The notes beneath the pieces were generated by a model. The model had not been told where the DNA came from. It saw only the letters and a list, made by a program, of their open reading frames with translations, and did not search any database. This document shows positions 59,838-64,000 of a stretch of 64,000 nucleotides of DNA, in pieces. Where the stretch lies: the NCBI RefSeq assembly GCF_021129305.1, contig NZ_JAJOMB010000024.1, positions 1 to 64,000 of the forward strand. Direction: 5' to 3'. Every line of letters begins with the position of its first letter. Position 1 is the stretch's first letter. Both the position numbers and the translations under genes were made by a program. Origin of the DNA: Kineosporia babensis (lineage in GTDB: Bacteria; Actinomycetota; Actinomycetes; Actinomycetales; Kineosporiaceae).

Positions 59838-60782
59838 ATGATCGAGGCCAAGAACCTGACCAAACGATACGGCGACAAGATCGCGGTGCAGGACCTGTCC
59901 TTCACCGTGAAACCCGGTGTGGTGACCGGGTTCCTGGGCGCCAACGGCGCCGGGAAGTCGACCACCATGCGGCTGCTGCTGGGCCTGGACCGCGCGGACG
60001 AGGGCGCGTCCAGCATCGACGGCCGGCGCTACCAGGACCTGGAGCGTCCGCTGAGCACGGTCGGGGCCCTGCTGGAGGCCCGCGCCGTGCACACCGGCCG
60101 CAGCGCCTACAGCCACCTGCTGTGCCTGGCCCAGACCCAGGGGATCGGTAAAAAGCGCGTCGAGGAAGTGCTTTCGACGGTCGGCCTGCAGGACGTGGCC
60201 AAGAAGCGCGCGGGCGGTTTCTCCCTGGGCATGGGCCAGCGCCTGGGCCTGGCCGCGGCGTTGCTCGGCGATCCGGCAGTGCTGATCCTGGACGAGCCGG
60301 TGAACGGCCTGGACCCGGAGGGCATCCTCTGGATCCGTAACCTGATGAAACAGCTGGCCGCCGAGGGGCGAACGGTTTTTGTCTCCAGTCACCTGATGAA
60401 CGAGATGGCGGTGACGGCCGAACATCTCATCGTGATTGGCCGCGGCCGGCTGATGGCCGACTGCTCCACCCAGGAATTCATCGACCGCGCGCGGAAAGAC
60501 GCCGTCCTGGTGCAGAGTCCCGATGCCGATGCATTGGCTCAGGCAATTGCACGTGCAGGCGGGGTGGTCACTCCGAACGGCACCCAGGAACTCATCGTCG
60601 CCGACCTGGACGCCGCGAGGATCGGTGAGATCGCCGCCCAGGAAGGGCTGGTTCTGCACGGGGTCACCACTCAGCGCGGATCGCTGGAGGAGGCCTTTAT
60701 GGAATTGACCCGGGAAAGCGTCGAATACAGCGCGGACACCGGTAAGGGCACGAACTCGAAGGTCACCGGAGGCAGCAAATGA
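59838..60782 (+). CDS. ABC transporter ATPase subunit
   Basis: The 314-residue DrrA-type ATPase has FLGANGAGKSTTM (Walker A), FSLGMGQRLGLAAAL (signature), LILDEPVNGLDPEG (Walker B) and an H-loop in VSSHLM. ATG 59838 follows AGAGGATGGGAATCG. It powers the permease encoded immediately downstream (ATGA overlap). Typical role: drug export or lipid/peptide transport. Confidence 0.95.
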   Translation: MIEAKNLTKRYGDKIAVQDLSFTVKPGVVTGFLGANGAGKSTTMRLLLGLDRADEGASSIDGRRYQDLERPLSTVGALLEARAVHTGRSAYSHLLCLAQTQGIGKKRVEEVLSTVGLQDVAKKRAGGFSLGMGQRLGLAAALLGDPAVLILDEPVNGLDPEGILWIRNLMKQLAAEGRTVFVSSHLMNEMAVTAEHLIVIGRGRLMADCSTQEFIDRARKDAVLVQSPDADALAQAIARAGGVVTPNGTQELIVADLDAARIGEIAAQEGLVLHGVTTQRGSLEEAFMELTRESVEYSADTGKGTNSKVTGGSK

Positions 60783-61606
60783 CCGCCACCACCGTCGGGC
60801 GCACGACGGGCACCGCCGGCCGCGTCAGCTTCGTCAACCTGCTGCAGTCGGAGTGGACCAAGATCCGCACCGTCCGTTCCACCGTGTGGTCGCTCGTGCT
60901 GTTGCTGGCCCTGTTCCTCGGCCTGACCGCGATCCTGGTCAGCCTGACCGTGGCCACCTGGGACGACACCGACGCCGAGACCCAGGCGCTGATCGTGGAC
61001 GACCCGGCCGCGGTCATCCTCGGCAGCGGCTTCCTGGTCGCCCAGCTGGCCGTCTGCGTGCTCGGCGTGATGGTGATCGCCTCGGAGTACTCCACCGGCA
61101 TGATCCGGGCCAGCCTGCTGGCGGTGCCGCGGCGGGTACCGATGCTGGCCGCCAAGGCCACCGTGCTCTTCGTCCTGTGCCTGGGCGTGAGCCTGGTCAG
61201 CGCGTTCGGCTCGTTCTTCATCGGGGCCCCGATCCTCGAGGAGAAGGCCCCCGTGGCCCTCGGCGATCCCGGTGTGCTGCGGGTGGTGATCGGCACCGCC
61301 CTGTACCTGGCCGTGCTGTCGGTCCTGGCCCTGGCGGTGGGTGCGCTGGTGCGGCACACCGCGGCCGGCATCACCGGGATCATCGGCTTCGTCCTGGTGC
61401 TGGCTCCGCTGGTGCAGCTGATCCCCGGCAAGTTCGGCGAGTACGCCCACGCCTACCTCCCCACCGAGGCGGGCATCCTGATCGGCCAGACCCAGCAGGG
61501 CAGCGACGACCTGCTCTCGCCGTGGCAGGGCTTCGGGGTCATGTGCCTGTGGACCGTCGCGCTGCTGGCCGTGGCCGGCTATCTGCTCAAGCGCCGCGAC
61601 GCGTGA
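60779..61606 (+). CDS. ABC-2-type permease subunit
   Basis: The 275-residue membrane protein has six hydrophobic segments (WSLVLLLALFLGLTAILVSL, FLVAQLAVCVLGVMVIA, VLFVLCLGVSLVSAFGSFF, LYLAVLSVLALAVGALV, GIIGFVLVLAPLVQLI, LWTVALLAVAGYLL). With the preceding ATPase it forms an exporter resembling actinobacterial resistance/export pairs. It ends just before a run of three inverted repeats. Confidence 0.93.
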   Translation: MTATTVGRTTGTAGRVSFVNLLQSEWTKIRTVRSTVWSLVLLLALFLGLTAILVSLTVATWDDTDAETQALIVDDPAAVILGSGFLVAQLAVCVLGVMVIASEYSTGMIRASLLAVPRRVPMLAAKATVLFVLCLGVSLVSAFGSFFIGAPILEEKAPVALGDPGVLRVVIGTALYLAVLSVLALAVGALVRHTAAGITGIIGFVLVLAPLVQLIPGKFGEYAHAYLPTEAGILIGQTQQGSDDLLSPWQGFGVMCLWTVALLAVAGYLLKRRDA

Positions 61607-61627
61607 GCTGAACAGCGCCCCTCAGAC

Positions 61628-61668
61628 GCGCCCGTGGTGTTCGCTTCCCCCCTCCGCACCACGGGCGC
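61628..61668. terminator. Hairpin 1 downstream of the ABC pair
   Basis: A 12-bp perfect stem pairs 61628-61639 with 61657-61668 and encloses a 17-base loop rich in C. Confidence 0.6.
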
Positions 61669-61670
61669 TG

Positions 61671-61723
61671 GGTGCGCGTTCGCTGCTACCGTTCCGGGCG
61701 ATCCGGCGGCACGAACGCGCACC
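61671..61723. repeat. Inverted repeat 2
   Basis: GGTGCGCGTTCG at 61671-61682 pairs with CGAACGCGCACC at 61712-61723, spaced by 29 bases. It sits between two stronger hairpins. Confidence 0.6.
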
Positions 61724-61742
61724 CGATCCAGACACGACCAGG

Positions 61743-61774
61743 GCCCCGTGACCGGAACGATCCGGTCACGGGGC
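61743..61774. terminator. Hairpin 3, strong bidirectional terminator
   Basis: A 14-bp perfect stem pairs 61743-61756 with 61761-61774 around ACGA, between the convergent ABC permease and dTDP-glucose 4,6-dehydratase genes. Confidence 0.8.
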
Positions 61775-61802
61775 TCTGGGCAGCTGCAGACGACCCGTGC
61801 GC

Positions 61803-62762
61803 CTACCCGATGCTCCCCCACGAGCCGTGCTCGCGATACCAGCCCACCACGTCCGTCAATCCTTGATCGAACGTCCACCGGGCCTGGTACCCCAGTTCCG
61901 CCCGGGCCTTGCTGTCGTCCAGGGCGTACCGCCGGTCGTGCCCCTTGCGGTCGGGCACGAAGTCCACCGACGCCCAGTCGGCCCCGCACAGCTGCACCAG
62001 CCGCTCGGTGAGCTCGCGATTGCTGAGTTCGCAACCGCCACCGAGGTTGTACACCTCGCCCTCCCGTCCCTGGGTCAGCGCCAACTGCACGCCGCGACAG
62101 TGATCGTCCACGTGCAGCCACTCGCGCACGTTGCGCCCGTCGCCGTACAACGGCACCCGCTGCCCGTTCAGCAACCGGGTGACGAAGTGCGGAATCACCT
62201 TTTCCACGTGCTGATACGGGCCGTAGTTGTTGGAGCACCGGGTCACCACCACCGGAAGCCGGTGCGAGCGGTGGTACGCCCGCGCCATCAGGTCCGCCGA
62301 CGCCTTCGAGGCCGAGTAGGGCGAATTCGGCTCCAGCGGGCTGTTCTCGGTCCAGGCACCCTCGGCGATGCTGCCGTACACCTCGTCGGTGGAGATCTGC
62401 ACGATCTTCGGGACCGACCGCTGCAGAGCACATTCCAGCAGGTTCTGGGTGCCCAGCACGTTGGTGTGGATGAACGGCGCCGCATCCTCCAGCGAGCGGT
62501 CCACGTGGCTCTCGGCCGCGAAGTGCACCACCGCATCGTGTCCGGGCAGCACGTCCATCATCAGGCCGGCGTCGCCGATGTCGCCCTTGACCAACGTCAG
62601 CCGCTGGTCGCCGAGCGGAAGGTTCTCCTCGCTGGCGGCATAGGTCAGCTTGTCCACGACGGTCACGTCGCAGTCCTGGTATCCGGGGTAGGCCCCGGCC
62701 AGCAGACTGCGCACGTAGTGGGAGCCCACGAACCCCGCTCCACCGGTCACCAGGATTCTCAT
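61803..62762 (-). CDS. rmlB: dTDP-glucose 4,6-dehydratase
   Basis: The 319-residue extended SDR has the NAD loop VTGGAGFVGSHYV, HFAAESHVDRS, the TDEVYG catalytic Asp/Glu pair, YSASKASAD and RCSNNYGPYQ, all RmlB signatures. It turns dTDP-glucose (from RmlA at 34966) into dTDP-4-keto-6-deoxyglucose, the branch point for both the 2-deoxysugar and 4-aminosugar routes. It is divergent from the aminotransferase gene. Confidence 0.96.
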   Translation of the reverse strand: MRILVTGGAGFVGSHYVRSLLAGAYPGYQDCDVTVVDKLTYAASEENLPLGDQRLTLVKGDIGDAGLMMDVLPGHDAVVHFAAESHVDRSLEDAAPFIHTNVLGTQNLLECALQRSVPKIVQISTDEVYGSIAEGAWTENSPLEPNSPYSASKASADLMARAYHRSHRLPVVVTRCSNNYGPYQHVEKVIPHFVTRLLNGQRVPLYGDGRNVREWLHVDDHCRGVQLALTQGREGEVYNLGGGCELSNRELTERLVQLCGADWASVDFVPDRKGHDRRYALDDSKARAELGYQARWTFDQGLTDVVGWYREHGSWGSIG

Positions 62763-63035
62763 GCTTGATCAACCACCCAGAAAGAACGACGGACGCCGGC
62801 GGGGCACCGGCACGTCCAGGCCCTCGCCCCGGCTCACTGTGCCCGCCCTCGGCCGGTGTCCGGTGGAAGGGGACTAGGGCAGCGCTCGGGAGTGCTCTGA
62901 AGGCCGCTGCTGCAGCGAGGAGGTCCCCAGCCGATCTCAACCGGAGCGCGAGGCGCCTGGGGAACGCTCCTGTGCCGAGGCGCCGTGACGATGCGACGCG
63001 CTTGCCTCACTCCCCCAGCGCTCCGGAGGTCGTGT

Positions 63036-64000
63036 GTGAAGCACCAGGTCAATGACCTCGCCATGTTCGGCGGATCCAGCGTTTTCGCGCAGCCGCTGTT
63101 CGTAGGACGCCCGAGCGTCGGTGATCGTTCCCGGTTCTTCGAGCGCCTGAGCCAGGTGCTCGACCGGCAGTGGCTCACCAACAACGGCCCCCTGGTACGG
63201 GAGTTCGAGGGCCGCATCGCCGAGGTGGCGGGGGTGGAGCACTGCGTGGCGGTGTGCAACGCCACGGCCGCCCTGCAGTTGCTGCACCGGGCCCTGGGGG
63301 TGCGCGGCGAGATCATCATGCCCTCGATGACCTACGTCGCCACCGCGCACTCGGCCCGGATGGCGGGCCTGACCCCAGTGTTCTGCGATGTGGATCCGCT
63401 GACCGGCTGCCTGGACCCGGCGGCCGTCGAGAGCGCGCTCAGCGAGCGCACTTCGGCCGTTCTGGGAGTGCACCTGTGGGGCCAGCCGTGTGCTGTCGAG
63501 GATCTGACGAAGGTGGCCGACCGGCACCGTCTGACCCTGACGTTCGATGCCGCGCACGCTCTGGGGTGCACCGAGCAGGGTCGTCCGATCGGTGGTTTCG
63601 GTGAGGCCGAGGTGTTCAGCTTTCACGCCACCAAGGTGGTCAACAGTTTCGAGGGTGGGGCGGTCGTCACCGGCAATGCCGCTCTGGCCGACGAACTGCG
63701 GGCGCTGCGGGCCTTCGGCGCCGCGGACGGGGCGATCCGGTCGGTCGGTACCAACGCCAAGCTGAGCGAGGCCGGCGCTGCGATGGGCCTGACCTCGCTG
63801 GAGGCCTTCCCGGCCACGGTGCGGCACAATCGCGCCAATCTGAAGGCCTACCGCACCGAACTGGACGCGCTGCCCGGGGTGCGGGTTCTGCCCTTCGACG
63901 AGAGCGCGAGCGCCAACTGCCAGTACGCCGTGGCCCTGATCGACGCGGAGGTCACCGGAGTCCACCGTGACCTGCTGGTGCGGGCTCTGGCGGCGGAGAA
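63036..64000 (+). CDS. DegT/DnrJ/EryC1 sugar aminotransferase (3' truncated)
   Basis: 321 codons are visible; the frame runs off the window. GTG 63036 is chosen for GGAGG six bases upstream; the next in-frame start is ATG 63063. Motifs: NNGPLVREFEGRI, CNATAALQLLHRAL, DAAHALGC and PLP Lys in FSFHATKVVNSFEGGAVV. The HATK-x-x-NSFEGG form resembles DesI/VioA-type enzymes that aminate C-4 of dTDP-4-keto-6-deoxyglucose. A 4-amino sugar would fit the pyrrolosamine of lomaiviticin. Confidence 0.9.
   Translation, partial: MKHQVNDLAMFGGSSVFAQPLFVGRPSVGDRSRFFERLSQVLDRQWLTNNGPLVREFEGRIAEVAGVEHCVAVCNATAALQLLHRALGVRGEIIMPSMTYVATAHSARMAGLTPVFCDVDPLTGCLDPAAVESALSERTSAVLGVHLWGQPCAVEDLTKVADRHRLTLTFDAAHALGCTEQGRPIGGFGEAEVFSFHATKVVNSFEGGAVVTGNAALADELRALRAFGAADGAIRSVGTNAKLSEAGAAMGLTSLEAFPATVRHNRANLKAYRTELDALPGVRVLPFDESASANCQYAVALIDAEVTGVHRDLLVRALAAE

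Noticed and set aside
1-64000. CRISPR arrays, tRNA/rRNA genes, insertion sequences, phage genes
   Set aside because: I saw no regularly spaced direct repeats with spacers, no tRNA cloverleaf, no transposase or integrase motif.

Overview
The window is high-GC DNA with GTG/ATG starts, four-base GTGA/ATGA gene overlaps and densely packed operons, typical of an actinomycete; the genus cannot be read from the sequence. Nearly all of it is accessory secondary-metabolite DNA: one large biosynthetic gene cluster (or two interleaved ones) cut at both ends. The first gene lacks its 5' end and the last its 3' end.

Region 1 (1-12,700) holds post-PKS tailoring and cyclisation genes: a two-domain methyltransferase, two reductases, a TcmI-type cyclase, an ActIII-type ketoreductase, an O-methyltransferase, a didomain aromatase/cyclase, three FAD monooxygenases and a didomain ABM oxygenase of the AlpJ/JadG/GilOII type, which cleaves or contracts the angucycline B ring. 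Region 2 (12,700-20,700) is a nitrogen cassette matching the acetylhydrazine-glutamyl carrier pathway of kinamycin and fosfazinomycin: glutamine synthetase-like ligase, amidase, adenylosuccinate lyase-like enzyme and GNAT acetyltransferase, plus a 2x[4Fe-4S] ferredoxin, a haem-oxygenase-fold (DUF3050-like) protein and an unrecognised 642-residue protein. Region 3 (20,700-29,800) has an ABC exporter, a small protein, a Rieske ferredoxin, a PaaK-like adenylating enzyme, two VOC proteins, a secreted TAP-type hydrolase, and a dedicated ACP facing an LnmK-like acyltransferase/decarboxylase, the propionyl-starter pair known from lomaiviticin. Region 4 (30,000-33,900) is the minimal type II PKS: KSalpha, CLF, a second ACP and a malonyl-CoA:ACP transacylase. 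Region 5 (33,800-41,900) and the right end (61,800-64,000) make and attach deoxysugars: RmlA, RmlB, 2,3-dehydratase, 3-ketoreductase, epimerase, aldo/keto reductase, a sugar C-4 aminotransferase, methyltransferases and one glycosyltransferase.

Taken together the best reading is a glycosylated diazofluorene (lomaiviticin/kinamycin-like) pathway with a propionyl starter and 2,6-dideoxy/amino sugars. The nitrite/nitrosuccinate-forming enzymes, any sugar N-methyltransferase and further glycosyltransferases are not in the window.

Region 6 (41,990-53,950) does not fit that product. An eight-gene minus-strand operon begins with a 19-codon peptide gene with a strong ribosome binding site, MSDGDFMDTRDEDQDTTKW. 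A stem-loop follows, then a HEAT-FGE (SUMF1/EgtB/PvdO) protein, a metallo-beta-lactamase-fold protein, an esterase, an asparagine synthetase fused to an unknown domain with its own internal ribosome binding site, an aldehyde dehydrogenase, a threonine aldolase-like enzyme and a PNPOx-like protein. A PhyH dioxygenase and an ATP-grasp ligase lie next to it. This is the strongest candidate for an undescribed system: a short-peptide-templated or RiPP-like pathway, or a leader-peptide-controlled operon. Region 7 (54,000-61,600) carries an MFS exporter, two AraC regulators, a SARP, a hydrolase, a third VOC protein and a two-gene ABC transporter.

Likely regulation: 11-bp-spaced TCGAG-type heptamers (SARP boxes) lie in front of the OMT/KR, starter-ACP/hydrolase and hydrolase genes, and a separate shared element lies upstream of two sugar operons. 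All functional calls come from reading motifs and known families; no searches were run.
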